This document shows, in pieces, positions 48,830-58,400 of a stretch of DNA of 64,000 nucleotides (position 1 is the first letter of the stretch; each line of letters begins with the position of its first letter). The notes under the pieces are model-generated. The model did no database searches. It worked only from the letters and a program-made list of their open reading frames with translations, and was not told where the DNA came from. Source of the stretch: Maridesulfovibrio sp. (GTDB lineage Bacteria; Desulfobacterota; Desulfovibrionia; Desulfovibrionales; Desulfovibrionaceae); NCBI RefSeq assembly GCF_963676065.1, contig NZ_OY780933.1, positions 124,001-188,000 of the forward strand, given 5' to 3'. Both the position numbers and the translations under genes were made by a program.

Positions 48830-49594
48830 ATGATAGCAGGAATTGACATCGGATCGAGATCAATGGAGCTGATCTTACTGGACGGCGAAAAGGTAATCGA
48901 AAAACGCAAACTGCCGACCACCTTTGATCCATCTTCGCAAATTAAAAAAATACTGGACGGCGTTAAACCCGCCAGCATCGCTGCCACCGGCTACGGACGC
49001 AAGCTCGTTACTGAAGAACTTACCGGCTGCGAATGTTTTTCACTGACAGAAATCAAGGCGTATGCACTGGGAGTATCGCACCTTTACCCCGAAGCGCGGA
49101 CCATTCTGGATATCGGCGGGCAGGATACCAAAGCAATCTCCCTGCTCGGCAAAGGCAAAGTGGCAAAATTTGAAATGAATGACCGCTGCGCTGCCGGGAC
49201 CGGTAAATTTCTGGAGCATCTGGCTACGGTTTTCCAGATTCCCATTGAAGATTTCGGAGACTATGCACTCGGCGGCAATGAACCGCTCATGATCAACAGC
49301 ATGTGTACCGTCTTCGCGGAAACCGAAGCTACATCACTAATGGCGCAAGGAAAAAATCCGCGGGACATCGCACTTGGGCTGCATGGCTCCATCGTGCGCA
49401 GAACGACAAACATGCTCAGCCGGGTCGGACTCAAAGGAGAATTGGTATTCGCCGGAGGAGTAGCAAACAACCCTTGCGTTATCAGCATGTTAGAAGACTC
49501 CATAGATATCAAACCGATTATTCCTGAAGAACCGGATTTCGCAGGAGCGCTCGGCGCAGCCATTCATGGAAATATGCAATTAAAATTATCTTAA
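48830..49594 (+). CDS. ATP-dependent activase of the double-cubane reductase (BadF/HgdC family)
   Basis: This 254-residue protein of the ASKHA fold has phosphate-binding loops GIDIGSRSMELILLDG and LDIGGQDTKAI. The bridging [4Fe-4S] cluster ligands of a homodimer are visible as NDRCAAGTGKFLE and NSMCTVFAETE. Activases hydrolyse ATP to push a low-potential electron into the partner enzyme. GGAG lies six bases before the ATG. It follows the reductase with a 42-base gap containing a hairpin, so the two are probably one operon. Confidence 0.93.
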   Translation: MIAGIDIGSRSMELILLDGEKVIEKRKLPTTFDPSSQIKKILDGVKPASIAATGYGRKLVTEELTGCECFSLTEIKAYALGVSHLYPEARTILDIGGQDTKAISLLGKGKVAKFEMNDRCAAGTGKFLEHLATVFQIPIEDFGDYALGGNEPLMINSMCTVFAETEATSLMAQGKNPRDIALGLHGSIVRRTTNMLSRVGLKGELVFAGGVANNPCVISMLEDSIDIKPIIPEEPDFAGALGAAIHGNMQLKLS

Positions 49595-49702
49595 TAAATC
49601 GTTTGAAAATTGTGCCTTTTCCCGTTAGGTTCCCATTGTCTACGGCACTATAAAAATCCTACCTTGCCGGGACCAATTTGCCCTTTCAGGAGAATCAAGA
49701 GC

Positions 49703-51214
49703 ATGTCCGAGAAAAACTTGGAAACAACTGGCGAAGAAAACTTTGCCGAACTGTTTGAAGCCTTCCAGTCCGAATCCAACGATAACCTTCAGGTCGGAGA
49801 CCAGATCAAAGGTACCGTCATTTCCATCACCAAAGACTCTGTCTTCGTAGACACCGGGTCCAAGGTTGACGGAGTTGTCGACCGTGATGAACTGACCGAC
49901 GAAGAAGGCGGACTGACCGTTAAAGACGGAGATACCGTAGAACTTTACGTTATTTCCATGAACAACAATGAAATCGTCCTTTCCAAAGCCATGTCCGGCG
50001 CTGGTGGACTGAATATGCTGCGCGAAGCATATGAAAACAAAGTCCCGGTCGAAGGAAAGGTTGAAGAAACCTGCAAAGGCGGTTTCAGAGTTAAAATGAT
50101 GCACCGTAAGGTTTTCTGCCCGGTCAGCCAGATCGACTCCACTTTTGTCGAAGACGCTGAAGCTTTCGTTGGCAGCACCCACAATTTTCAGGTCATCAAG
50201 TTCGAAGAAAACGGTCGCAACATTGTTGTTTCCAGAAGGGTGCTTCTCGAACAGGAACAGGAAAAAGCCCGCGAACAGTTCATGCAGGACGTCCAGCCTG
50301 ACGCAGTAATGGAAGGTAAAGTAACCAAACTGATGCCCTTCGGCGCATTTGTTGAGCTTACTCCCGGCGTAGAGGGCATGGTTCACGTTTCTGAACTGAG
50401 CTGGTCCCGTTCCGCAAAACCCGAAGACATCGTCCAGCCCGGTGATGAAATTACCGTACGCATCCTTTCCATGGAGCCGCGTAAAGACGGTAAGGGTCTC
50501 AAAATCGGCCTTTCCCTTAAACAGCTTCAGGCTGACCCCTGGGATGAAATCGGCGACAAATTCAAAGCCGGCGACAAGATCAACGGAACTGTTGTTCGCT
50601 GTGCCGACTTCGGTGCTTTCGTTGAAATCGCTCCCGGTATCGAAGGTCTGGTCCACATTTCCGAAATGAGCTACACCAAGCGCGTCCACAAACCGGAAGA
50701 TGAAGTCTCCCCCGGTCAGGAAGTTGCTGTCATGGTTAAAGATATCGACCCGGTAAAACGCCGCATCAGCCTTTCCATGAAAGACGCTGCAGGTGATCCG
50801 TGGATGGATATGGAAGATACCTTTAAAGTCGGTCAGGAAGTTGAAGGAACCGTTGAGAACCGCGCTGAATTCGGTATCTTTATCAACCTCGCCCCCGGCA
50901 TCACCGGTCTGCTGCCCATGTCACGCATCACCCGCTCCGGCAAACAGGCTGAACTTGAAGCTCTCAAACCCGGTGACAAGGTGACCATCTCCATCGAAGA
51001 GATTAACCCCACAGACCGCAAGGTTACTCTCACCGCAGGTGAAGCGAAAAAAGAATCCGGCGACAGCGACTGGAAAGAATACGCCAAATCAGCTCCCAAA
51101 AAGCCCGCACCACGCAAATCAGCTCCCAAATCTACCTCCACCTCAGGTGGTACCGGTGGTTTCGGCGGCCTGCTCGGTGACAAGCTTCAGGAAGCCATGA
51201 AAAATAAAAAATAA
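49703..51214 (+). CDS. rpsA: Ribosomal protein S1 with five S1 repeats
   Basis: This is 503 residues from the ATG at 49703 with AGGAG upstream; the frame extends 31 codons further without support. Five S1 OB-fold repeats are visible, beginning near residues 22, 108, 193, 280 and 365. Repeats 3-5 carry the clear FGAFVEL..GVEGLVH-type core. Enterobacterial S1 has six, so this is a shorter form as often seen outside Gammaproteobacteria. The C-terminal 40 residues are low-complexity Lys/Pro/Ser then Gly-rich. It binds mRNA on the 30S subunit; a paralogous RNA-binding role cannot be excluded. Confidence 0.88.
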   Translation: MSEKNLETTGEENFAELFEAFQSESNDNLQVGDQIKGTVISITKDSVFVDTGSKVDGVVDRDELTDEEGGLTVKDGDTVELYVISMNNNEIVLSKAMSGAGGLNMLREAYENKVPVEGKVEETCKGGFRVKMMHRKVFCPVSQIDSTFVEDAEAFVGSTHNFQVIKFEENGRNIVVSRRVLLEQEQEKAREQFMQDVQPDAVMEGKVTKLMPFGAFVELTPGVEGMVHVSELSWSRSAKPEDIVQPGDEITVRILSMEPRKDGKGLKIGLSLKQLQADPWDEIGDKFKAGDKINGTVVRCADFGAFVEIAPGIEGLVHISEMSYTKRVHKPEDEVSPGQEVAVMVKDIDPVKRRISLSMKDAAGDPWMDMEDTFKVGQEVEGTVENRAEFGIFINLAPGITGLLPMSRITRSGKQAELEALKPGDKVTISIEEINPTDRKVTLTAGEAKKESGDSDWKEYAKSAPKKPAPRKSAPKSTSTSGGTGGFGGLLGDKLQEAMKNKK

Positions 51215-51224
51215 TTATCAAAAC

Positions 51225-51262
51225 GGCCGGGCATTCCTTAGTAGTGCCCGGCCTTTTTTTTT
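51225..51262 (+). terminator. Intrinsic terminator after rpsA
   Basis: GGCCGGGCA and TGCCCGGCC form a 9-bp stem around an 11-base loop, followed directly by nine T, 11 bases after the rpsA stop. Confidence 0.92.
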
Positions 51263-51303
51263 ACATGAACAACAACTCAATCATTTGTTGGAAAGACTGC
51301 TGA

Positions 51304-51486
51304 ACAGGATTCAAGGAGGTGAGTTCACGCCTTCAGAATCTTGAGCCCGGTATGACCGTAAAAGTTGAAATCCGTAAAGACCAGCGCTCCAACATTGATA
51401 TAATATGTAGGGTTAGGAAATCTGAAATTATTGCTGAAGATAATATTCCGGAGAACCTAACCATGCTCACCCTGCGCAAAAGATAA
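51304..51486 (+). pseudogene. Possible C-terminal remnant of aconitate hydratase
   Basis: The 60-codon frame between TGA at 51301 and TAA at 51484 reads RLQNLEPGMTVKVEIRKD, later DIICRVRKSE and TLRKR. From memory this matches the last 50 residues of AcnA, which contains LQNLQPG, a CRCRID-type strand and a final ILHYVIRN. The catalytic 95 percent of that enzyme is absent, and the segment EDNIPENL has drifted from the YY-GGIL motif. It could also be read as a 44-residue peptide from ATG 51352, but no good binding site is there. It abuts the TauE gene. Confidence 0.45.
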
Positions 51487-51490
51487 AATC

Positions 51491-52216
51491 ATGTCACCTT
51501 TCCTGCTTGTACCTGCAATTTTCCTCCTCGCAGGCCTTCTCCAAGGTCTTACCGGATTTGGTTCCGCTCTGATAGCCATGCCTTTACTCGCTTTCATTCT
51601 CAATATTAAAACAGCGGTAGCGGTCTGCACTCTTTGCGCAGTCATCATCAACCTGAGAATGTGCTGCAACCTGCGCTCGAACATGGATTCGCGCAAAATC
51701 ATGCCACTAATTATTGGCAGCATTCCCGGAACAATTTTCGGAACCATCGCCCTGAAGGAAGTGGACGGGCACCTCATAACTTTTTTCCTCGGATTCCTGG
51801 TGGCCGGGTACGCTGGCTACTCCCTGCTGGTAAGACCCATCATTCTAAAGCTGAATCCGGTCTGGGGATATATTTCCGGATTCCTGACCGGAGCTATAGC
51901 CGCGTCTGTCAGCGCAGGGGGACCGCCCACAATTATTTACTCATCCCTCATGGGCTGGAGAAAAGAAGACTTCAAGGCCACACTCTCGGGATTCTTTCTG
52001 GTTTCTGCCGCAATGGCGGCTCTGGGACATCTGATCAGTGGACTCACAACACTCTATGCCTTCCAGCTCTTCCTTGTATCCCTGTTACCGGTTCTGGCGG
52101 GAGTCTTTTTCGGACACAGGCTTGCAGGAAAGGTCTCGGAAGACCTTTACAAAAGAATAATCATGATCCTGCTTGTCTTCATGGGAATCATGCTTATTTT
52201 CCAAAGCACGGGTTAA
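51491..52216 (+). CDS. TauE/SafE-family (DUF81) membrane anion exporter
   Basis: This 241-residue protein has about seven or eight hydrophobic spans. The N-terminal GLLQGLTGFGSALIAMPLL and the second-half repeat GFLTGAIAASVSAGGPPTIIY are the two internal family signatures. TauE/SafE proteins are implicated in export of sulfite, sulfoacetate or other organosulfur anions, which would make sense in a sulfate reducer, but the substrate here is inferred only by family. The start follows the aconitase-like remnant by four bases and its binding site is weak. Confidence 0.85.
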   Translation: MSPFLLVPAIFLLAGLLQGLTGFGSALIAMPLLAFILNIKTAVAVCTLCAVIINLRMCCNLRSNMDSRKIMPLIIGSIPGTIFGTIALKEVDGHLITFFLGFLVAGYAGYSLLVRPIILKLNPVWGYISGFLTGAIAASVSAGGPPTIIYSSLMGWRKEDFKATLSGFFLVSAAMAALGHLISGLTTLYAFQLFLVSLLPVLAGVFFGHRLAGKVSEDLYKRIIMILLVFMGIMLIFQSTG

Positions 52217-52244
52217 GATATTTAAGAACGGGAGTTTGTTTTTT

Positions 52245-52745
52245 ATGTTCGCTAAAATTTTTCTGGGTTTTGTTCTTATTCCTCTGATCGACCTCTACAT
52301 TCTGGTACAGATCGGCTCAAAAATCGGCACACTGAATGCCATCGCTCTTTGTCTACTGACAGCTTTTGTGGGTGCGGCCCTTGCTAAATCACAAGGCGTG
52401 GCCACCATGCAGAAGGTGCAAGAAAATCTGAATAAAGGCATCATGCCCGCCGAAGATATCCTCGACGCGGTGCTGATCTTTCTGGCGGGTCTGGTTCTGC
52501 TGACCCCCGGATTCATGACCGATATATTCGGCCTGCTCATCCTTTTCCCGGTCACACGCGGATATTTCAAGCGAATGCTCAGGGCTCAATTTGAGAACAT
52601 GAAAAACAACCCGAATATTCATGTAGTCCACCACAATTCAGAATTCACGGCATGGACCAATCAGGATCAACCCAGGCAAAGAATTGATCATGACATCATT
52701 GATGTTGAGGTCGAAGACAACAAGAATGATAAGCCTTTAAAATAA
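52245..52745 (+). CDS. fxsA: FxsA-family membrane protein
   Basis: This is 166 residues from the ATG at 52245, with GGGAG about ten bases upstream; the frame extends 24 codons into the previous gene. It has an N-terminal FxsA domain with about three to four spans (IFLGFVLIPLIDLYILVQIG, then IALCLLTAFVGAALAKSQG, then DAVLIFLAGLVLLTPGFMTDIFGLLILFP). A polar, acidic C-terminal tail of about 45 residues follows. FxsA overproduction affects phage exclusion in E. coli; its normal role is unknown. It lies 28 bases after the exporter gene. Confidence 0.9.
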   Translation: MFAKIFLGFVLIPLIDLYILVQIGSKIGTLNAIALCLLTAFVGAALAKSQGVATMQKVQENLNKGIMPAEDILDAVLIFLAGLVLLTPGFMTDIFGLLILFPVTRGYFKRMLRAQFENMKNNPNIHVVHHNSEFTAWTNQDQPRQRIDHDIIDVEVEDNKNDKPLK

Positions 52746-52761
52746 AATATACCCCCAAAAT

Positions 52762-52798
52762 AAAGAATCCCGCGACACATCGTGCCGCGGGATTCTTT
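52762..52798. terminator. Bidirectional terminator between fxsA and rlpA
   Basis: AAAGAATCCCGCG and its exact complement form a 13-bp stem, continued inside by CAC/GTG after an A/C mismatch. A- and T-rich flanks on both sides suit both convergent genes. Confidence 0.9.
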
Positions 52799-52817
52799 AT
52801 TTGAAAATAAAAAAAAG

Positions 52818-53540
52818 TCAGTCCTGAATAACATCAGCCAGTATAAAAGAACCGGGGAAACCTTTTCCCAACGAGAGATGCTCTTTCCGGGCACTATCCA
52901 ATGTCTTGTACATACCAAGCTGGACCTTGAATATCTGGGCGCTGTCAGTGACCACGCGGACGATGCGTGTGTTATGAAAGCCGGATTTGTTAAGCCTTTC
53001 AACAAGGCGGTCGGCATTGGTCTTAACCTTGTATGCCCCGGCCTGAATATAAAACGCGCCGTAAAGATTCTTATGCACACCGGCCGGAACAGACGTCGTG
53101 ATTTGAGTTTCCGGTTCCGGGCGATAGGGTTCAATAAGCACCTTGGCCTTGCCGGAATCAATGAAGCCAAGCTTCCGGGCAGCGGCGCGGGAAAGATCGA
53201 TGATGCGTTCCGGCACAAAGGGACCCCGATCATTGATGGTTACAGCAACCGTCTTTTTATTGCCGAGGTTGGTAACATTAACCTTTACTCCCAGCGGCAG
53301 ATAGTTATGGGCAGCGGTCATTTTTTCCATATCATATGGCTCACCACTGGCAGTCAGCTTTCCCTGAAAGCTCTCCCCGTACCATGAAGCCACGCCTGTT
53401 TCTTTATAATCAGCGGGAATCACGATTGTTTCGTATGTAGAAGAAACTACATCCGTTTTGTTCTGAGCTTCATCCTGCGCAAAGGAAGGGACCGCAATCA
53501 CAACCAACAAAAGCTGCCACAAAATAAAATATTTGATCAT
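52818..53540 (-). CDS. rlpA: RlpA-family septal-ring lytic transglycosylase with SPOR domain
   Basis: This 240-residue envelope protein has a signal peptide at residues 1-21 (ending PSFAQ) without a lipobox, so it is not an obvious lipoprotein as in E. coli. The double-psi beta-barrel at about 45-135 shows GVASWYGESFQGKLTASGEPYD, the AAHNYLPLG segment and NDRGPFVPERIIDLS. A SPOR domain at about 160-238 binds denuded glycans at the division septum. RlpA cuts such glycans at the septum. The acidic catalytic residue in NDRGPF is present. Confidence 0.92.
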   Translation of the reverse strand: MIKYFILWQLLLVVIAVPSFAQDEAQNKTDVVSSTYETIVIPADYKETGVASWYGESFQGKLTASGEPYDMEKMTAAHNYLPLGVKVNVTNLGNKKTVAVTINDRGPFVPERIIDLSRAAARKLGFIDSGKAKVLIEPYRPEPETQITTSVPAGVHKNLYGAFYIQAGAYKVKTNADRLVERLNKSGFHNTRIVRVVTDSAQIFKVQLGMYKTLDSARKEHLSLGKGFPGSFILADVIQD

Positions 53541-53649
53541 TAATCTCTCCTGCCCAATTTAGTACAATGCATGTTACCTTTATGCAGATTTCGGGTCGGT
53601 GGCAAGCTTTCCCCTTGGAAATGAAGTAAAAAATAATAACTGTAGTCCT

Positions 53650-53958
53650 CTACAGCTTCTTCATTTCGCGACGGTGCTTTTCCTCGTTATACTCGCCCAG
53701 CTCATACATACGGATTTTATTACTTCGCGGAAATTCCCTTTTAAACAATGTTTTTAATAGCTTTTTCATGCCCTTCAATGCGGACAGGTGCTCAATTGTT
53801 TCATAACCGTCTTCGTAAATAATATATTCATGGGTCCGAACGTGCAAAATTAACAGGGAACGGTTGCGTTTGTAAGTCCGCAGGTCTATGCAGTGGCCCA
53901 CAGGGAGTTTTTTTAACTTCCGCAAAACCGATTCAAGTGCTGTTGCCTTATCAATCAT
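53650..53958 (-). CDS. Unknown small basic protein
   Basis: This 102-residue protein is rich in Lys and Arg (over 20 percent), with no signal peptide or span. Its middle looks like a beta-sheet (LPVGHCIDLRTYKRNRSLLILHVRTHEYIIYEDGYET style). It is divergent from the methyltransferase gene with 39 bases between the starts, so both may share a small promoter region. The basic nature suits nucleic-acid binding, but no motif supports that. I do not recognise it. Confidence 0.7.
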   Translation of the reverse strand: MIDKATALESVLRKLKKLPVGHCIDLRTYKRNRSLLILHVRTHEYIIYEDGYETIEHLSALKGMKKLLKTLFKREFPRSNKIRMYELGEYNEEKHRREMKKL

Positions 53959-53997
53959 AGACCGGAACCTACAGCGGTCAAAGGAGAACTGTCAAAT

Positions 53998-55395
53998 ATG
54001 AGTAGTGAAACCAAGCCCATCCAGAAGGGCGATACTGTTGAGACCGTAATCGAATCACTGGCCTTCGGGGGAAGGGGTATCGGTCGGTATGAAGGATTGA
54101 CCCTTTTTGTGGAAGGAGTCGTTCCGGGTCAGACAGTTCTTTGCGAGATAACCAAGCTCAAAAAAAGATTCGCTGAAGCCAGACGGAGCGAAGTAATCAA
54201 TCATGCTGAGGCAGAAAAGACTCCGGCATGCGAATATTTCGGAACCTGCGGAGGGTGCCTGCATCAGGATATGAATTACGAGGCTCAGGTCTACTGGAAA
54301 GGCCGGCAGGTCTGCGAAACCCTGCAACGCATCGGCAAAATCCCGGAAAACACACCGGGCATGGACGATAAAGCTCAGCCTTCACCTCTGGAATACGGGT
54401 ACCGCAACAAGATGGAATTTTCATTTCACGGCATCGGCGATTCCCTCAAGCTCGGATTCAAGCTGCGCGGTTCAGAAAGGGAAGTGCTGAATATAGACAG
54501 CTGTCCCCTGCTCCCTGAACAATGTGCCGGCCTGCCGAAGATGGTCCGGGATTACTGCGCCGGCACCGGGATAGGCAGCTACCTTCACAACCGCGGTGGA
54601 TACTGGCGCAAACTGGTCGTCCGTTTCTCACATCATAGCGGGGAAATGATGGTTCACCTCATCACAGCTCCGGCCAAATCACACCATGCAATCAAAGGGC
54701 TGGGTAAACTTCTTTCCGAGAACTTTCCGCAACTGAAAAGTTTCGCGCACTCTACCCGCAAAGGACGCGCTGACCTCGCCACTGGTGAAAGACTTATTTC
54801 CGTTACCGGGCAGGAGTACATAACCGAAAAGCTGTCCCGCGCTGATGGTACTGCGATCAATTACCGCATCACCCCCAACGCGTTCTTCCAGACAAATTCC
54901 AAGGGTGCGGAAAAACTATACCGCAAGAGCGTTGAGCTGGCTGATCCAAAGCCGGACGATGTGGTCTGGGATCTTTTCTGCGGCTCTGGCGGAATCGGAC
55001 TTTTCATGGCCGGGGATGTGAAAGAAATGATCGGCATCGAAGTTTCTGCTGAGTCGGTCGAATCAGCCAAGGAAAACGCCAAGCTGAACGGACTGGACAA
55101 TACGCGCTATATTGTAGGCAACCTTGCTTCCGCAAAAGGGCTTCCAGCCGATCTGACCAGGCCGAACATCATCATTGTCGATCCGCCGCGTTCTGGGGTT
55201 CCCGAGCAGTCTCTGCAAAAAATTATTGAGCTGGGAACTGAAAAGATTCTCTATATTTCCTGCAACCCCGCAACACTTGCCCGGGATATAGCAAAAATGG
55301 AAGGAAGATACCGGCTTGAACGCTTTGCTGCGGTTGATATGTTTCCTCATACCGCGCATATAGAATCCATCGCGTTGTTGACGAAAACGGGCTAA
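53998..55395 (+). CDS. rlmD: TrmA/RlmD-family RNA (uracil-C5-)-methyltransferase
   Basis: This 465-residue SAM-dependent enzyme starts with a TRAM RNA-binding domain (residues 8-62). Iron-sulfur cysteines follow in CEYFGTCGGCLHQDM. The C-terminal Rossmann methyltransferase domain includes FFQTNSKGAEKLY, VWDLFCGSGGIGLF, the DPPRSGV loop and the catalytic-cysteine motif YISCNPATLARD. Family members make m5U in 23S rRNA (U747 or U1939) or tRNA; the exact target is uncertain, so the symbol is provisional. AAAGGAG lies upstream. Confidence 0.85.
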   Translation: MSSETKPIQKGDTVETVIESLAFGGRGIGRYEGLTLFVEGVVPGQTVLCEITKLKKRFAEARRSEVINHAEAEKTPACEYFGTCGGCLHQDMNYEAQVYWKGRQVCETLQRIGKIPENTPGMDDKAQPSPLEYGYRNKMEFSFHGIGDSLKLGFKLRGSEREVLNIDSCPLLPEQCAGLPKMVRDYCAGTGIGSYLHNRGGYWRKLVVRFSHHSGEMMVHLITAPAKSHHAIKGLGKLLSENFPQLKSFAHSTRKGRADLATGERLISVTGQEYITEKLSRADGTAINYRITPNAFFQTNSKGAEKLYRKSVELADPKPDDVVWDLFCGSGGIGLFMAGDVKEMIGIEVSAESVESAKENAKLNGLDNTRYIVGNLASAKGLPADLTRPNIIIVDPPRSGVPEQSLQKIIELGTEKILYISCNPATLARDIAKMEGRYRLERFAAVDMFPHTAHIESIALLTKTG

Positions 55396-55415
55396 TCAGG
55401 TCAGAATATTCGTAT

Positions 55416-58400
55416 ATGGTTAAGACAGGAACAAACGACACCCTGCTGGATGAACTCCGCAGACTGACTCTTTATCCTCCCGAAGAACGGCAGCTGGCTG
55501 AATTGCGCCTCAAAATCGAAGGTAAATTCAGTGATTCGCATAATCCTCCGGATGGACTGGAATCAGCAAAATACTCTATGCTTTTTTTCGGGATGGCCCG
55601 AAAAGCCATAGAACAGGAAGCGGAACAGGGCGGTAAAATATCCTTTGCACCGGAGCCAACAGACACCACTGTGGCTATCTGTCTTGACAACCTTGCTCTA
55701 ATGGGCCCCTGCGGCAGGAATATGGCTGCCATTCTTCTCTGCAATAAACTGCTACCGTTTTCACGGGTTAAAGGCTGGTTTGCCGAGCAGCAGGACAAAA
55801 TTGCCATTGCAGTAGCCGACCGCATGACGGTGATACATTGCGCGGATATGCCGGAACGGATCAGATTCGCACAATCAGTACTGGAACGTGCGTCTAAATT
55901 AGACCTGCATAAATCAATAGATTTCTTCGCCCGCAACGGAACCCGCAAGGGACAGCTTTCCTTCAGTTCACTGGGAAGATTCATGTCCGGTAAGTATGGA
56001 AAAACCTGCCGTGAAAAGCTGCGCTGCCCGGAGAGTCTTGAAGAAATAACCCTCTGCACCGAATCCATGCCTCCTTATCCCGATAAGGAAATGCTCAAAG
56101 ATATTTCATTCCACCTGAAAACCATGGACCCGATCATCATGGAAAAGGTGCTCCGGGCAGTAATCAGATTTGCCGATGAAATAGATGATGAGCTGCTGAA
56201 AGAAATCCGACAACTTACCGGTTCCGCATCTCTGCCACTGGCCAAAGCGGCATTGGACGCCCTGATCAAATTCGGAGGTATCGGACGGGGAAAAATCTTC
56301 GCTCAGACTTTTAATGATTCTCCCAAAATCAGGGCAGAAATCATTAATCGGGTTCCACTGCTGAGCAGTGATAATTTTTCCCGCTTCATGAACGGGATTT
56401 CAAATGTCTTCCATGATCCTGTGCTGGCGATGCTTTATTCCACCATCAGTGAAGAAGATCCGCAATGTTTCGGCAATACTCTCAGCAACCTGCTGAAACA
56501 TTCCCGCAGCAAAAAGAAAAACGACCTCAAACCCTTACTGGCCGAAATACTTGCCAGGGGCAGCTTTGAAGAACCTCTCAGGCCGGAAATACCTGAAGCC
56601 AAAAAAGTTCCGGGCGTGGATTTTATCAAACAGGGCGGGCCCATCATGCTCAATATTGAGCAGAAAAAGGAACACCAGACAGGGTTCAAACGAATATTCG
56701 GCCAGTCGCAAACTCAATCCGACGGACTTCCAGATATCTTTACCGACGGCCAGATTACCAACCAGCGACTGCATAAACTAAACAAAAGGAAAAGCCTCTG
56801 CCGGGGACTGACTTTCCAGAACTGTACCTTTACAGCCTGCGAATTCAGGGAATCCCTTATGGAGGAATGTCTTTTCAAGGGGTGCAGTTTTGAGGCCTGC
56901 ACATTTGCCGACGCTGTTTTTCTGGAAAGCGAATTCAAAGACTGTTCGTTTAGCGGATGTTCGCTGAATAAAATCACATTTTATGACTGCTCCCTGAAAA
57001 ATTGTACTTTCGAGACCTCACATCTCGATTACGCTACAACCTTTTTGAGCACTTTTAAAAAATGTCGTTTTGAAGCTGTCGCGGCTTCGGGAGCCTATTT
57101 CTGCCGAACCAACTTTTCAGTTACAACCTTCAGACTCTGCGATTTCCGGGAGACCCTGTTTTACAAAAACAAAATAAATGGTTGTGATTTCTTTTTCTCC
57201 GATTTTGCCACAGCCCTGTTCAGGGACGGAATTTTCAGCTGCTCAGACTTTCAGGAATGCAGCACAATTCACTGCCGGGCCATGAACATGCTGACCGAAT
57301 CACCGGAATTGCTCAAGGCCATGATCCGGACCTTCAGCACGCGACTGGATAAACGGGAAAGACGCAAAGAAAAATCGACCGGATTCGGAAAAATTAATGA
57401 ATACAGCAAGGACATCCTCGGCAAAACAATTAAACGCTGGTTCGCCCTCAAGGATATTGACCGCAACTACGCAAACTTCGCAGCGAATAACAAACGCAGG
57501 CTGGAATGGGCCGCAGCCAAACTTGACAGCAAAAAGAGGGAACTGCTGCAAATAATACCTGCCCTGCTGCACACCAACATTTTTGAAGTCAATTCAGGTT
57601 TGGATCTTAACGGTATAAGCTCCAGAATAAACGGCTATGAACTGACTCTGCAGACTGCGGAAGTTCTGAGAAATTTTTTCCCGGAAACGCCTTATAAAGC
57701 AGGCGGCAGAGACTCCATTCCCATTGAATCTTTCATGTCCATCGGCAGTACCGGAACGATCGCCCAAACCCGTGATTCAGACCTCGACTGCTGGGTCTGT
57801 TGTAACTTCAAGGGTAAGCCATCCGAAAGCCGTGAAAAACTGGCCGAAAAGTTCAAACACATCGAAGAATGGTCCATGAAGGAATTCGGGCTGGAACTTC
57901 ATTTTTTCATCATGGACATCAGAGAAATTCGCAACAACCAGTTCGGCTTAAGTGATGAAGAAAGTTCCGGTTCCGCACAAAGTGCAATCCTGAAAGAAGA
58001 ATTTTATCGCACTGCGCTGCTGCTGGCCGGCAAACCTCCGCTGTGGTGGTTTACCCCGCCGGAAGCCCGGGATCAGGTATACGAAGCAGGCAAAAAACGT
58101 GTTGCACTGTTGAAGGGGAAAAATTTCTGTGTAGATCTCGGCAATGTTCCCGATATTCCGGTGGAAGAATTTTTTGGTGCCTCTCTCTGGCAGATTGTCA
58201 AAGGGATAAAAAGCCCCTTCAAGGCCATTATGAAATTCGGACTGCTGGAATTATACACATCAGACAGTAAATATTCGCTACTCTGCGAAAAGCTGAAAGA
58301 AAATGTCCGGCAAGGAACCTATCACATCCACCGGGTTGATCCATACATGCTCCTTTACCGCGAACTTGCTGTTTTTTTTGCTCTGCAAAACAACAAGAAA

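Noticed and set aside
51265..51303. Short ATG frame of 12 codons right after the rpsA terminator
   Set aside because: It is too short, ends in TGA before the aconitase-like segment and has no binding site, so it was not called a leader peptide.
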